64,000 nucleotides of DNA from Scytonema hofmannii PCC 7110 (lineage in GTDB: Bacteria > Cyanobacteriota > Cyanobacteriia > Cyanobacteriales > Nostocaceae): assembly GCF_000346485.2 (NCBI RefSeq), contig NZ_KQ976354.1:7978221-8042220 (forward strand). Direction: 5' to 3'. The notes beneath the pieces are model-generated. The model saw only the letters and a program-made list of their open reading frames with translations, ran no database searches and had not been told where the DNA came from. A program made the position numbers and the translations under genes. Within the stretch, counting starts at the first letter, position 1. Each line of letters opens with the position of its first letter. Shown here piece by piece: positions 33,355 through 42,019 of this stretch.

Positions 33355-34230
33355 ATGAACGAAATTATCTCAATACTAGACAAAATAGCTTTTTTAGCAT
33401 TTGTTGTTGCCACTATGTTTGGAACAGGTTTAAAGTTAACTGTACAACAAATTTGGCAACCTCTCTGTAATGTCCGCTTAGTGATTTTCTCATTGCTAAC
33501 AAATTTTGTCTTAGTGCCACTTTTTGTGTATTTACTGCTGCAAGTCATACCTCTCACCGAACCCGTGAAAGATGGTTTAATTGTCATGGCATTAGCATCT
33601 GGTCCTCCAGCTTTACCTAAACTTGCCCAAATAGTGAAGGGAAATTTAGCTTTTTCTACAGGACTGATGATGTTGTTAATGTTCGGTACAGTCTTTTATA
33701 TGCCGCTCGTACTACCATTAGTTTTACAAGGTGTAGAAGTTAATTCTTGGGATATTGCCAAACCCTTAATATTTCTCATGTTAACACCCTTAGGAATTGG
33801 GTTATTAATTAAGGCAAAATATGAAGCGATCGCTGTCAATATTCAACCAATAGCTTTCAAAATATCTAATCTTGGTTTAATTTTAGGTTTAGCTGTAAGG
33901 CTGATAGTACACTTCAACGAGATTATTATTTTATTAAAAACTGGTGTTATCTTTGTTTGTGCCATTTTTATTGTATTCTCCTTTACTGTGGGTTATCTTT
34001 TAGGTGGTCCTGGCATTGATACCCAGAGAGTGCTAGGAGTAGGAACTGCTCAACGCAATTTTGCCGCAGCATTGTTAATAGGTACGAGTAATTTCGACGA
34101 TCCAAATGTGGTGAGCATCATTATGGTAACGAGTTTATTAATGATGGTAATAGTGATGATTTTGGGACAAAAGTTACCAGAACTCGACCAAGTACAGACG
34201 AAAGAGGTCGAACAGATGGAAATTTCGTAA
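33355..34230 (+). CDS. BASS-family (bile acid:sodium symporter-like) transporter
   Basis: 291 residues with nine or so hydrophobic helices. FVVATMFGTGLKLTVQQIW, LASGPPALPKLAQIVKGNLA, MLTPLGIGLLIKAKY and GTAQRNFAAALLIGTSNF match the BASS fold, where the ALASGPP and GTAQRNFA crossover regions bind sodium and substrate. Bacterial relatives move organic anions including 2-oxoacids and sulfated compounds. It is a single gene; no operator of the 26-bp type precedes it. Confidence 0.75.
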   Translation: MNEIISILDKIAFLAFVVATMFGTGLKLTVQQIWQPLCNVRLVIFSLLTNFVLVPLFVYLLLQVIPLTEPVKDGLIVMALASGPPALPKLAQIVKGNLAFSTGLMMLLMFGTVFYMPLVLPLVLQGVEVNSWDIAKPLIFLMLTPLGIGLLIKAKYEAIAVNIQPIAFKISNLGLILGLAVRLIVHFNEIIILLKTGVIFVCAIFIVFSFTVGYLLGGPGIDTQRVLGVGTAQRNFAAALLIGTSNFDDPNVVSIIMVTSLLMMVIVMILGQKLPELDQVQTKEVEQMEIS

Positions 34231-34366
34231 AGGAAATCAAAAATGTTCTTGCGACCGTATCCTGGTAAAACAATTACTTAAAAGCACAGTTGGATGCCTA
34301 ATTCAAGGACTCACTTTCTTGATTTAGACATCCATCCGCTTAAGACTTGATAATTGGTCAAACAGT

Positions 34367-34840
34367 TTAATGGTCTAACTTGACTCTACGAAACTGCGAT
34401 GGTGGGTTAGGCACTTTTTCATGAGCGCAGGGTAGGGGAGATTGAGCCAACACCACAATCATTCTTTCCGTACCAGTATTGATAATTTCATGTCCTACAT
34501 CTTTGGGAATATGAACACAAGCTCCAGGTTCTACAGCCGCAATCTCATCACCCACAATCACATCTCCTGTACCTTGCACAAAGTAGCAAATCTCATCACT
34601 CCCTGAGTGTTTGTGCAGTGGATTTGATTGTCCCGGCTCAATACAGTAGATATTGAAGTGCATGGAGTCGGTCTTAAAAATTCGTCGCCGTACAAAGAAA
34701 CGGGGATTGAACTCAACAATTTCTTCTAAAGTTTTGAGATCGCCGTTGGTGAACTTGTGAGGCGCTTCTAGAAGACTGGTATCTGCTTGGAGAGGAATCA
34801 AGTCAGTTTCATTAGTAATTTCGGTAAATTCGGTATGCAT
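34367..34840 (-). CDS. Cupin-domain protein
   Basis: 157 residues. IEPGQSNPLHKHSGSDEICY and HIPKDVGHEIINTG are the two cupin motifs with metal-ligand histidines and Glu. The LPCAHEKVP tail follows. Cytoplasmic, small-molecule binding or oxidising, function not assignable. Followed 94 bp away by the MFS/ChrB pair on the same strand. Confidence 0.75.
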   Translation of the reverse strand: MHTEFTEITNETDLIPLQADTSLLEAPHKFTNGDLKTLEEIVEFNPRFFVRRRIFKTDSMHFNIYCIEPGQSNPLHKHSGSDEICYFVQGTGDVIVGDEIAAVEPGACVHIPKDVGHEIINTGTERMIVVLAQSPLPCAHEKVPNPPSQFRRVKLDH

Positions 34841-34934
34841 AGCAAGTCTCTCCTTTATTAACTTCTTTTGGTTGAACTAGTGTTTTGAATTATGCTACTT
34901 GAGTCGCTACTATTGATATTTCTTTTTCCTATCT

Positions 34935-36167
34935 TTAGCCTCTTGCTGGTTCATCCCTGACACCAATCCGAAAAACGACTGCTGCGGCAATTAAAAGTCC
35001 TGATATCAAGGCAAACGAAAGACGAAAATCCTCACCGCCCGTCCAACTAATTAATAAACCCGCTAATAAGGGACCAGCTGCGTGCCCTACATCAAAGATT
35101 GTTCCAAATGTACCCATTGCCGAACCTAAGTTACTTTCACTGCAAAAATCTGCTACCAGTGCTGCGGCTCCTGAAGTGACAATTGCCTCTCCAATGCCGA
35201 ATACTGCCGCTAAAAACAGCAAAACCGCATAGTTTTGAAACCAGGGTATCAGGGCAAAGGGGATTGCACAGGCAAACATTCCTCGAAATATTAGAGGTAA
35301 TCGCCCACGACGGTCTGACAACCTGCCCATTAATGGTTTAGAAAAGGTTGTCACCAGAATTTGTACGCCCCAAAGCATCCCTGCCTGAAATGCACTAAAT
35401 CCGCAAATCTTGACAGCATAGATGGGTAAAAAAGCTTCTAAAGCTCCCACTGAAAGGTTTTGCACTCCTTCCATATTGCTGGAAAGCAGCACCCGTCTGT
35501 CCATCAAGATTTCCCGGATACCCTTGCGGAATTTCTGATAAACTGCGCCTAGTGTGCGGGTTGCTTCAAGCTTTGGTTCTTCCCATTGGTCTTTTAGTAC
35601 CAACAAAGCGATCGCCAACGAAGCTGTCCCTAAGGCTGCGACCACACCATAGATGATGTGGAAGTGGACAAGGCTTGGTGTCCCACCGCCTGCTAACTGA
35701 GTTAGCAAAAACCCACCCAACGGCGCTCCAATCAGATTACCTATGATGGTGACAGATGAGAACCACGACAGCATTTCTGCTCGTCTGTCTTTGGCAATGC
35801 TAACGACTACAGCCATCGCCACAGGTCCATAAATTGCTGTAGCAAAACCATGCAGGAATCGCACTACCACCAAAGCTTGATACGAAGAAACCAGCAAATA
35901 AGCAAAAGGCACTAGGGCAAATACTAAAAGTCCCACGAAAAGCGTCCGCGTTTTGCCCACCACATCTGAAACAACTCCTGCAGGCATCTTAAAGAAGATG
36001 CCTGTGACTGTGGAGATGGCGACAGCAAAACCGATTGCCTCTGGTTCTGCTCCCAAACTGGCGGCAAACAATGCCAAGACGGGAGTACGCGCTAGGGCGT
36101 AAGAGGCACGAGCCAGAAACCCGACCAGACAAAGATTGGCGAGCTTGGACTGCTCTTTTGCACTCAT
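34935..36167 (-). CDS. MFS exporter coupled to ChrB
   Basis: 410 residues with twelve predicted membrane helices. SLGAEPEAIGFAVAISTVTG, VGKTRTLFVGLLVFALVPF and KPLMGRLSDRRGRLPLIFR are the MFS signature loops. Its ATG overlaps the end of the ChrB-like gene by 4 bp (36164-36167), so the two are translationally coupled. In chromate-resistance operons ChrB-type proteins are paired with ChrA or an MFS pump; here the pump is the MFS protein. Confidence 0.85.
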   Translation of the reverse strand: MSAKEQSKLANLCLVGFLARASYALARTPVLALFAASLGAEPEAIGFAVAISTVTGIFFKMPAGVVSDVVGKTRTLFVGLLVFALVPFAYLLVSSYQALVVVRFLHGFATAIYGPVAMAVVVSIAKDRRAEMLSWFSSVTIIGNLIGAPLGGFLLTQLAGGGTPSLVHFHIIYGVVAALGTASLAIALLVLKDQWEEPKLEATRTLGAVYQKFRKGIREILMDRRVLLSSNMEGVQNLSVGALEAFLPIYAVKICGFSAFQAGMLWGVQILVTTFSKPLMGRLSDRRGRLPLIFRGMFACAIPFALIPWFQNYAVLLFLAAVFGIGEAIVTSGAAALVADFCSESNLGSAMGTFGTIFDVGHAAGPLLAGLLISWTGGEDFRLSFALISGLLIAAAVVFRIGVRDEPARG

Positions 36168-37153
36168 GGTATTAACTCCTGGGAAGCTTGCGATAAACCT
36201 TTTTCAGGCTTTCGGCGCTGTCTGTGAGAAAAAGCAGTGTATAATCCTTCAAACAACGCCACTCCTCTAGACTCCAGTTCGGTATCAGAAAGGTTTGCTA
36301 GTAACCAGCCCTGTAGTAAAGCTTCGACTCCAACGGTTTCAGGGCGTGCAAAAAGCCCATCTCGCAAATCGATTTCGTGAACAATTTCCCCAATAACTTG
36401 CATTCCAGAGTCCTCTAAATCGAAAGCTCTTGCCATCACCTCAAAGGTACAAAGATTGCCACAGTGCTCAAATTGAGCCTTTTTCATTTCAAAAGCTATT
36501 TCATCTGGTTCAGCCGAATGGGAATAGCGAATCACAGCACTCGGATTGATGAATCGGCGGATGAGCCAGATGCAAGCTAGGCGGTCTATATAAGGTCGGG
36601 GTCTAGTGACCCAACGCTTATCTTGGTACTGGGCGATCGCTGTACGTGGAATCCCTATGACCATAGATGGGCTAGGGGAGAGTGCCTGGGCAATCCGGTT
36701 CAAATGAGATGTAATACGCGGTCCATCAGAACAGTCAAAGAAGTCCACACGGGCAATCTCGGTATGTTGTTTCCGCAGTTTTTCTAAGGTTTCTAACATA
36801 CCGGTGCGGTCTTCTAAGGTTGTGTTGGAATTCACAGCTTTTTCCAGTTCAATTGCTTGGGCTTCAATCTCCTGATACTCTTCGCTCTTAGCAGTACGAA
36901 ATAGCCCAATGATTTCCTCGTTTGCCAATCCCTCAAATCGCTCTACCCGCATGACCAAGGCTTCGCCCTTTGCCTGTTGCACTTCCTGCGCCAGCCATTG
37001 GAACGATTCAATGCACTCATCACGAGCAGGCAGGACATGGATGCCGCCTTTAAGAGAGATGGCTCCCAGTCGTCGTAATCGCCGCCATAGGGCAACACGA
37101 GGACTAGAAGACGACTTGGAAGGGAGAGAGTAAGAGAAAACCATCCAATTCAA
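36164..37153 (-). CDS. chrB-like: ChrB-like chromate-resistance/sensor protein
   Basis: About 329 residues. N-terminal FSYSLPSKSSSSPRVALWRR, LRRLGAISLKGGIHVLP is the ChrB_N domain. The C-terminal part, WVTRPRPYIDRLACIWLIRR, FINPSAVIRYS and ARAFDLEDSGMQVIGEIVHE, is the ChrB_C domain with the conserved IDR and HE residues. I favour the TTG at 37153, preceded by GGAGGT at an 8-bp spacing; ATG 37144 is the alternative. ChrB senses chromate and controls its efflux. Chromate enters through sulfate transporters, which may explain its presence in a sulfur island. Confidence 0.85.
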   Translation of the reverse strand: MNWMVFSYSLPSKSSSSPRVALWRRLRRLGAISLKGGIHVLPARDECIESFQWLAQEVQQAKGEALVMRVERFEGLANEEIIGLFRTAKSEEYQEIEAQAIELEKAVNSNTTLEDRTGMLETLEKLRKQHTEIARVDFFDCSDGPRITSHLNRIAQALSPSPSMVIGIPRTAIAQYQDKRWVTRPRPYIDRLACIWLIRRFINPSAVIRYSHSAEPDEIAFEMKKAQFEHCGNLCTFEVMARAFDLEDSGMQVIGEIVHEIDLRDGLFARPETVGVEALLQGWLLANLSDTELESRGVALFEGLYTAFSHRQRRKPEKGLSQASQELIP

Positions 37154-37334
37154 CTTTAAATACCTCCATTTCAATTTTTAGAGTAATATGTATTTCAAAA
37201 ATAAGCAATATATGTTTCACAAATAGTTACTATATTGAGACAATGCAGATGCAACTAACGTACATTGTTTTATTTTGGTACGAAAACTCTTGTTACGACT
37301 AATGGATAGCAGAATATGAAAGGGGTAAAAACAA

Positions 37335-37709
37335 ATGACTAACGCAGGACAACCACCAACCACTGACGAACGACTCAGCCGCTTAGAAACTCTGTTTGCC
37401 AACGTAGGCGAAAAAGTTGTAGAACATGATGCCACTATTGATGTACTGGTAGCAAACATTCAGCAACTTACTAAGAGAGTAGATACACTAACGGTTAACG
37501 TTAATACTGTTGCAACACGAGTAGATTCCTTAGCCGAGCAAGCAGCCCAAGACCGCCTTGCTTTTCGCGAACGAACGGATCGCCTAGCAGCCGAAGCAGC
37601 CCAAGACAGGCAGCAAGCAGCAATTGACCGCCAAGAATTTCGCAACGAGATTCGGCAGATTTGGCAGTACTTGCGCGATCGCAACGGTGGCAGCAGCCCG
37701 CCTCAGTAA
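37335..37709 (+). CDS. Small coiled-coil protein
   Basis: 124 residues. Heptad-type hydrophobic spacing runs almost throughout (RLSRLETLFANVGEKV, VDTLTVNVNTVATRVDSLAE, RTDRLAAEAAQDRQQA), ending in a disordered GGSSPPQ. No catalytic motif or membrane segment. Such proteins are common in Nostocales and often multicopy. The ATG lies 1 bp after GGTAAAAACAA, with no strong ribosome site. Confidence 0.65.
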   Translation: MTNAGQPPTTDERLSRLETLFANVGEKVVEHDATIDVLVANIQQLTKRVDTLTVNVNTVATRVDSLAEQAAQDRLAFRERTDRLAAEAAQDRQQAAIDRQEFRNEIRQIWQYLRDRNGGSSPPQ

Positions 37710-37790
37710 GACGCCATCAAACCCATACCCGCACCCGCTTGAGGGGCTTCCCTCATGAGCCGCGATCGCAATCAGCAATCTCAGTATATT

Positions 37791-37865
37791 GTGTTGAATA
37801 TTTGTCATTGCTATAATTTTGCAGATATTAGTTGAGAATGATTTTTTAAAATTATCAAATTGATA
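37791..37865 (-). repeat. Partial duplicate of the 5' end of the Nudix gene
   Basis: About 75 bp nearly identical to 39233-39307: the first codons (MTNIQHNI) and leader of the Nudix gene at 38798-39250. The remainder of that gene is not present here. Confidence 0.7.
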
Positions 37866-37905
37866 TACAGCTTTATCATTGGCTCATATTTACTCACTAA
37901 TATTT

Positions 37906-38068
37906 TTATGCGTTATACGTCGTTTGTTCATCAACAGCTTTTACTATGACATTTGTATACCTTTGAAGAATATATGCAGCCTGAAATGGATCTAGAATTG
38001 CACCTTTAAGCTGATTTATATTAATTTGTAAACCTTCTATATTAGAACCTAGTTTTATTTTTCCACCC
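37906..38068 (-). pseudogene. Unrecognised C-terminal gene fragment
   Basis: On the minus strand GGKIKLGSNIEGLQININQL, KGAILDPFQAAYILQRYTNV, IVKAVDEQTTYNA runs open and ends in TAA (37908-37906). Its protein-like composition suggests the tail of a real gene, but I do not recognise the family and there is no start. Confidence 0.35.
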
Positions 38069-38090
38069 CGTTCTACTTACTAATATAATA

Positions 38091-38203
38091 CCTCCTATTG
38101 CAATCGTTACTGGGTTTCAAGGAACCTTTCGCTTTGCAGCCCTGATACTATGTATCGCAGCTATTACATCTGTTTTGAGGTTTGAGAAGCGGAAACTTTA
38201 ACA
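38091..38203 (+). pseudogene. Shred of the MFS exporter gene (C-terminal 35 codons)
   Basis: Reads VTGFQGTFRFAALILCIAAI, TSVLRFEKRKL with TAA, i.e. the last codons of the exporter at 48766-50193, at about 90% identity. It is directly followed by a 29-bp piece of the SfnB-like gene (38208-38236). Confidence 0.85.
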
Positions 38204-38207
38204 CAAT

Positions 38208-38236
38208 ATCAAAAGGCAGGATACGATCGCGATCGC
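38208..38236. repeat. 29-bp shred of the SfnB-like gene
   Basis: ATCAAAAGGCAGGATACGAT and the following CGCGATCGC are identical to 51883-51911 within the SfnB-like coding region. Together with the preceding shred this joins pieces of two neighbouring genes that lie about 1.7 kb apart in the source region. Confidence 0.75.
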
Positions 38237-38486
38237 TAAACTCAACCAAGGTGTATTTTTAGTCCAGTCGCTTATAGTATAAGTTAAATAATTATATTTG
38301 CGTATTATACATAACTTTTGCGCTAAAAAGAGTATTAATACGATAAAGAAAAAATAAAGCTGAGCGTTGGTTAGCTACACGCCTTGCTTCTAGCAGTTGA
38401 CACTTTACTAAGTTGAGGCTGATTCTAAAGCACATTAAGTGCCGATCCGCTATGATGAGGAAGTAAGCGCGTCAAAATGAGTGAAT

Positions 38487-38657
38487 ATGAAGTACCCACT
38501 TGGTACCGTATCTAAGCCTGTCTCAGGTAAAGAAGCTAGAAGGCTGGCTCGCGCAGTAAAATCTGATGGCTATGTTGCTAATGAAGCGGCGATCGCTGTA
38601 GCAAAACGAATCGCTGAACGCCGTCGTCTGAGAGAAGCTACTCAATTTACGGTTTAA
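38487..38657 (+). CDS. Small basic protein of unknown function
   Basis: 56 residues: MKYPLGTVSKPVSGKEARRL, ARAVKSDGYVANEAAIAVAK, RIAERRRLREATQFTV. Strongly basic, two predicted helices, no cysteines. Its codon use and a HIP1-like GCGATCGC inside the frame look coding. I cannot identify the family; a DNA- or RNA-binding or antitoxin-like role is possible only by size. Confidence 0.45.
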   Translation: MKYPLGTVSKPVSGKEARRLARAVKSDGYVANEAAIAVAKRIAERRRLREATQFTV

Positions 38658-38797
38658 TCCACTGTTAATACAAATACCATTATAGATAGCTCAAATTAGA
38701 GAAATATTTCAGAAGATATGTTACTGAAACGTTTAAACAGTCTATTCACTACTTAGTTGTCTGTTTTTCTATACATCTTACGACTTCTAGTTAGGAG

Positions 38798-39250
38798 TCA
38801 GTGCAAGTTTCTTTGATGAGCAGAAAGTTCAAACCACTTTTGAATAGATCTTTTATAACCATTTGGCATTTTCAAAAAATTGACTTCTTCAAAAGTAAAA
38901 AGACCTACATCTTTGTGTTCTGGACTATGAGTCACTTCAGAAAAAGGCTCAGGATAACAACCATATGTAATAATTAAAACAACAAACTCTTCGGAAATTT
39001 GATAAACCCAGGTATCCAAAAGAGGTCCTGCCTTCACATTTAATCCCAGTTCCTCTTCAATCTCTCTTACAAAACAAATTTCGGGTTCTTCCCCCAGTTC
39101 AAGCTTACCTCCTGGTAATTCCCACTCATCTCGTTCATTTTTCAATAAAACAACTTTTGATTCCTTAAGAACTACACCTTTCACTGATACAGGAAACCTA
39201 TAAGCCTGAGTATCTTGAGGAAATGGTATCTTGTGTTGAATATTTGTCAT
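38798..39250 (-). CDS. Nudix hydrolase
   Basis: 150 residues from ATG 39250. The Nudix box is complete, G48KLELGEEPEICFVREIEEE followed by LGL70, with all catalytic glutamates. PVSVKGVVLKESKVVLLKNE and WELPGGK precede it. Pyrophosphohydrolase for an unknown nucleotide-like substrate. A partial duplicate of its leader is at 37791-37865. Confidence 0.85.
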   Translation of the reverse strand: MTNIQHKIPFPQDTQAYRFPVSVKGVVLKESKVVLLKNERDEWELPGGKLELGEEPEICFVREIEEELGLNVKAGPLLDTWVYQISEEFVVLIITYGCYPEPFSEVTHSPEHKDVGLFTFEEVNFLKMPNGYKRSIQKWFELSAHQRNLH

Positions 39251-39389
39251 TGGTATAAGTTTGCAAATATTAGTTGAGAATGATTTTTTTAAATTATCAA
39301 ATTGATAATTCGTCAAAAACTTTGCTTAAATCTATGTAAAAATAACATTTTTTGCTCAAATTATACCACTAATTTTCACCTCCTAAAAA

Positions 39390-40076
39390 CTAAGAATCCT
39401 GCCTCTTAGGTTTACGTGCAAACAGTTGAAATGCCTGAGCACGATTATTATTCATTGTCACAACATTAAATTCCTCGAACTTTATCTGTTCAAATCCTGA
39501 TGTCAGGAATTCTATCCATGTTAGATCGTGATGTCTGAGGACAACATTTTCTGGTAATTCAAAGATGCCATAAATTCCGTACTTATTTTTGAAGTCATCA
39601 TAGCGTTTCAAGTTTCGTTCATCTGTTTGTAAACAGAGATCGCTGATATAAAGCAAGCCTCCGCTTTTCAGGATGCGATTTAGCTCTTGGATTAATGCAA
39701 TCTGAGCTTGATTATGAGGGATACAGGTTAAAACTGTGAATAGCAATACCGCATCAAATTCCCCATCAACATAAGGTAGTCGTGGTGATAACACTACTTT
39801 AAGATTGAGATGAGGATATAAACAACGACCCTTTTCAATCATGCGTTCTGAGAAATCCACACCCTCTACATATTGATAACCATGCTCTACAAGAGTATTA
39901 GTGATGCGACCGTAGCCGCAACCGTAGTCTAAAATTCTTGCATCCTGGTTGAGAAGTTGCTTCAAACCGTCAAAATTAACAGGATGGGAGAAGGTTTTTG
40001 TTGAGCCAAGGCTATTCCAATACTTTAGTTGATAATCAAACGCCATTTTATAAAAATTTACCTCTAATGATTCCAT
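39390..40076 (-). CDS. Class I SAM-dependent methyltransferase
   Basis: About 228 residues. ARILDYGCGYGRITNTL is motif I, VEGVDFSERMIEKGRCLYP motif II and FDAVLLFTVLTCIPHNQAQI with RILKSGGLLYISDLCL the later motifs. The true start is uncertain: ATG 40076, ATG 40046 (GAGGT 15 bp upstream) or a TTG at 40100 that overlaps the GNAT gene. Co-directional and nearly abutting with that GNAT gene, so the two are probably an operon. Substrate unknown. Confidence 0.8.
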   Translation of the reverse strand: MESLEVNFYKMAFDYQLKYWNSLGSTKTFSHPVNFDGLKQLLNQDARILDYGCGYGRITNTLVEHGYQYVEGVDFSERMIEKGRCLYPHLNLKVVLSPRLPYVDGEFDAVLLFTVLTCIPHNQAQIALIQELNRILKSGGLLYISDLCLQTDERNLKRYDDFKNKYGIYGIFELPENVVLRHHDLTWIEFLTSGFEQIKFEEFNVVTMNNNRAQAFQLFARKPKRQDS

Positions 40077-40096
40077 ATCATCAAGCTTATAAATTG

Positions 40097-40519
40097 TCAA
40101 TATAACTCCATTGAAAAGTGATGACTTGTAATACTCAAACGTTGCATGAGATAAAATCTGTGAGCGGCAAATCGCTGAACTCCAGAATCAAGGCTTAAGT
40201 GTTGACACTGATGATTTTGAGCATATTGAATTAGCCACTGGAATAACTGTTGACCATAACCAGAAGATCGCTTCAACTCATCAACAACTAAGTCATCAAC
40301 ATACAAAGACTTTCCTGATGCCAAACAGGTAAAAATACGAAATCCCGCCACTGCCACAGTTTGTTCTTCTTTTTGTAAAAAAGCAAGTTTGTATCCTTCT
40401 TTTGTTTGATGCCGAATTTGTTGGATAAAATCAGCTTGTTGAAGATGTGGGCGTAACTGGGACATAACAGGGAAACACCCTAAAATTTGAGCGTCAGACT
40501 CTGCCAATTGTACTAACAT
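40097..40519 (-). CDS. GNAT-family N-acetyltransferase
   Basis: 140 residues with the acetyl-CoA-binding core VAGFRIFTCLASGKSLYVDD, LVVDELKRSSGYGQQLFQWL, and HQCQHLSLDSGVQRFAAHRF typical of small GNATs. Preceded by a truncated reading frame (40529-40666) and followed closely by a methyltransferase. Confidence 0.8.
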   Translation of the reverse strand: MLVQLAESDAQILGCFPVMSQLRPHLQQADFIQQIRHQTKEGYKLAFLQKEEQTVAVAGFRIFTCLASGKSLYVDDLVVDELKRSSGYGQQLFQWLIQYAQNHQCQHLSLDSGVQRFAAHRFYLMQRLSITSHHFSMELY

Positions 40520-40528
40520 AAATGTTGT

Positions 40529-40666
40529 TTATTCTGTATCTGTTGCTTTATTCTCAGTATATTGCTCTAAGAATTGTTTTAGGTGAGGTTGGTCTAATTT
40601 CAGCTCGATTTCTTTAGCTTTGGCAGTAATTTTCTCTGGTGTTAAACCGTCTTGAATTGAAGGAAT
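40529..40666 (-). pseudogene. C-terminal fragment of an unrecognised protein
   Basis: About 44 codons, SIQDGLTPEKITAKAKEIEL, KLDQPHLKQFLEQYTENKAT, ending 9 bp before the GNAT start. The upstream side runs into the antisense of the AtzG shred at 40667-40758, so its N-terminus has been replaced. Family unknown. Confidence 0.4.
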
Positions 40667-40758
40667 AATTGTGTCGTACCTACGAAGCTTTGGAGCGAAT
40701 GAAGACGCTTGTCCGTAAGCCACGCCACTATAGTAGTGAATTGGCGCATATATTTAAA
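40667..40758 (+). pseudogene. 92-bp shred of the AtzG-like gene
   Basis: Matches 41901-41992 with four differences; it encodes LCRTYEALERMKTLVRKP in one frame. No start or stop of its own. Confidence 0.85.
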
Positions 40759-40834
40759 CTTTAGTAGGGGCAAGCTTTTTGACCACCAAACATCATTTGA
40801 AGCGATCGCTACATATGAGCGATTACGATGACAC

Positions 40835-41320
40835 CTATTCCTTAACTTTAGCCAATGCTTGATTCATCACGCGGTCAGACAAATACATCCCGCACAAGCG
40901 CAATTGTTCTAAAACCGGACGTGCGGCTGGAATTTCCCCCTGTTGTTTGACGCTAAGAACTAAACCCAATGTTCCCCTTACTGGAATTCCTAAAGCAGTG
41001 GCACAGCGACGGGCGGCTAAATCGTCCAGAATGACCTCAGTACCACGATTAACATAACCCCAAGTCAGTACTGCTGACTCCCCTGCTCCCAAATCCCAAC
41101 TCTGGATTACAGTAGGAACGACAGGTGTTTCTGTTATGACTAGCCAAGAGGTGGACGCAAGAGCCATTGCAGTTACGTCTGTCTCCCCGTATGCCTGAAT
41201 TTCTGTTGCTACGGCTTGGGGGACGATAATTTCTGGACTGATTATCTGCAATAAGTGGAGAAAGCTACCCTTGCTCAAAAAAATCAGTGGGGACGTGTCG
41301 ATCGCGGGACGCTCATCCAC
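40835..41320 (-). CDS. PIN-domain toxin-like protein (DUF3368)
   Basis: 161 residues. IDTSPLIFLSKG is the first PIN aspartate block, GAGESAVLTWGY the central acidic block, and VILDDLAARRCATALGI the later aspartates; VRGTLGLVLSVKQQGEI is the DUF3368 signature. Predicted metal-dependent RNase toxin. Its start overlaps the UPF0175 gene by 8 bp, the usual antitoxin-first order for this pair. Confidence 0.8.
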   Translation of the reverse strand: MDERPAIDTSPLIFLSKGSFLHLLQIISPEIIVPQAVATEIQAYGETDVTAMALASTSWLVITETPVVPTVIQSWDLGAGESAVLTWGYVNRGTEVILDDLAARRCATALGIPVRGTLGLVLSVKQQGEIPAARPVLEQLRLCGMYLSDRVMNQALAKVKE

Positions 41321-41564
41321 GGTTTAACTCTCGTTCCAAATCATCGAAGTCTACAACAAACACATCTACTTGCTCACGGGCAAGGGCAGCAAGAAAGTCT
41401 CTACGATTTAAACCCGCAATCTGGGCAGCTTTCTCCTGAGAGATTTCACCCTTTTGATACCAGTAAATAGCTGCAGCTTCACGCATATCGCGTACAAATT
41501 CCTCTGGAGGAAGGCGACGGGTTGATAAAACTTCTTCGGGCAGGTTAATGGTGACTTCAGCCAT
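41313..41564 (-). CDS. UPF0175-family antitoxin
   Basis: 83 residues from ATG 41564. VTINLPEEVLSTRRLPPEEF, MREAAAIYWYQKGEISQEKA, AQIAGLNRRDFLAALA is the UPF0175 helix-turn-helix antitoxin that precedes DUF3368 toxins. The palindrome at 41599-41616 in front of it fits autorepression. Confidence 0.85.
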   Translation of the reverse strand: MAEVTINLPEEVLSTRRLPPEEFVRDMREAAAIYWYQKGEISQEKAAQIAGLNRRDFLAALAREQVDVFVVDFDDLERELNRG

Positions 41565-41598
41565 AATTTTTGCTATCATCACTTACAGATAAAAACAA

Positions 41599-41616
41599 GA
41601 TATCATTATTGATATC
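41599..41616 (-). promoter_or_regulatory. Operator candidate of the toxin-antitoxin pair
   Basis: GATATCA-TTAT-TGATATC, a perfect 7-4-7 inverted repeat 34 bp upstream of the antitoxin start. Confidence 0.6.
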
Positions 41617-41692
41617 AAAATCAAAGACTTCAAGTTCGACAAAAATAAAAAGCGCGATTTGTCCGTTGTACTTCCAGCCTATAGTGCTATTA

Positions 41693-41763
41693 CCTTTCCT
41701 CACTCAGAGCGCGAAGTCAAATCAAAATCTGTGCATACTTAGGTAAGCTTAGGTTTTGTGTAC
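41693..41763 (+). repeat. 71-bp right end of the IS607-like element (copy 2, orphan)
   Basis: Near-identical to 32417-32487 and ending at the same GTGTAC, but with no tnpB upstream: the preceding DNA is the antitoxin leader region. A remnant left by deletion of another copy, just upstream of the AtzG-like gene. Confidence 0.75.
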
Positions 41764-41812
41764 TCCTCAACTGAAGCAAAATGTTAACAACTACCATGCT
41801 GATTGTTCCGTC

Positions 41813-42019
41813 ATGAACTCAAAGCCTACCATCACACCTGAAGCTTTGAAATTGCTTGCGGAACTAATAAATATTGAGATTCAGCCTTCTGAAATTGAAC
41901 AATTGTGTCGTACCTACGAAGCTTTGGAGCGAATGAAGACACTTGTCCGTAAGCCGCGCCACTATAGTAGCGAATTGGCGCATATATTTAAACCGATCGA
42001 GCGAGGCGTAGGTCAATGA
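41813..42019 (+). CDS. AtzG-like small amidase subunit
   Basis: 68 residues from ATG 41813: MNSKPTITPEALKLLAELIN, IEIQPSEIEQLCRTYEALER, ending near GVGQ. It has the helical GatC/AtzG (DUF4089) pattern and its stop overlaps the amidase ATG by 4 bp (ATGA). AtzG stabilises AtzE in the cyanuric acid pathway; here it should be the accessory subunit of the amidase encoded next. An IS607-type right end lies 50 bp upstream, so the promoter may be foreign. Confidence 0.75.
   Translation: MNSKPTITPEALKLLAELINIEIQPSEIEQLCRTYEALERMKTLVRKPRHYSSELAHIFKPIERGVGQ

Noticed and set aside
38339-38364. TACGATAA resembling the left arm of the 26-bp operator
   Set aside because: The right arm ten bases later (AAGCTGAG) does not match and no gene start follows at a sensible distance.
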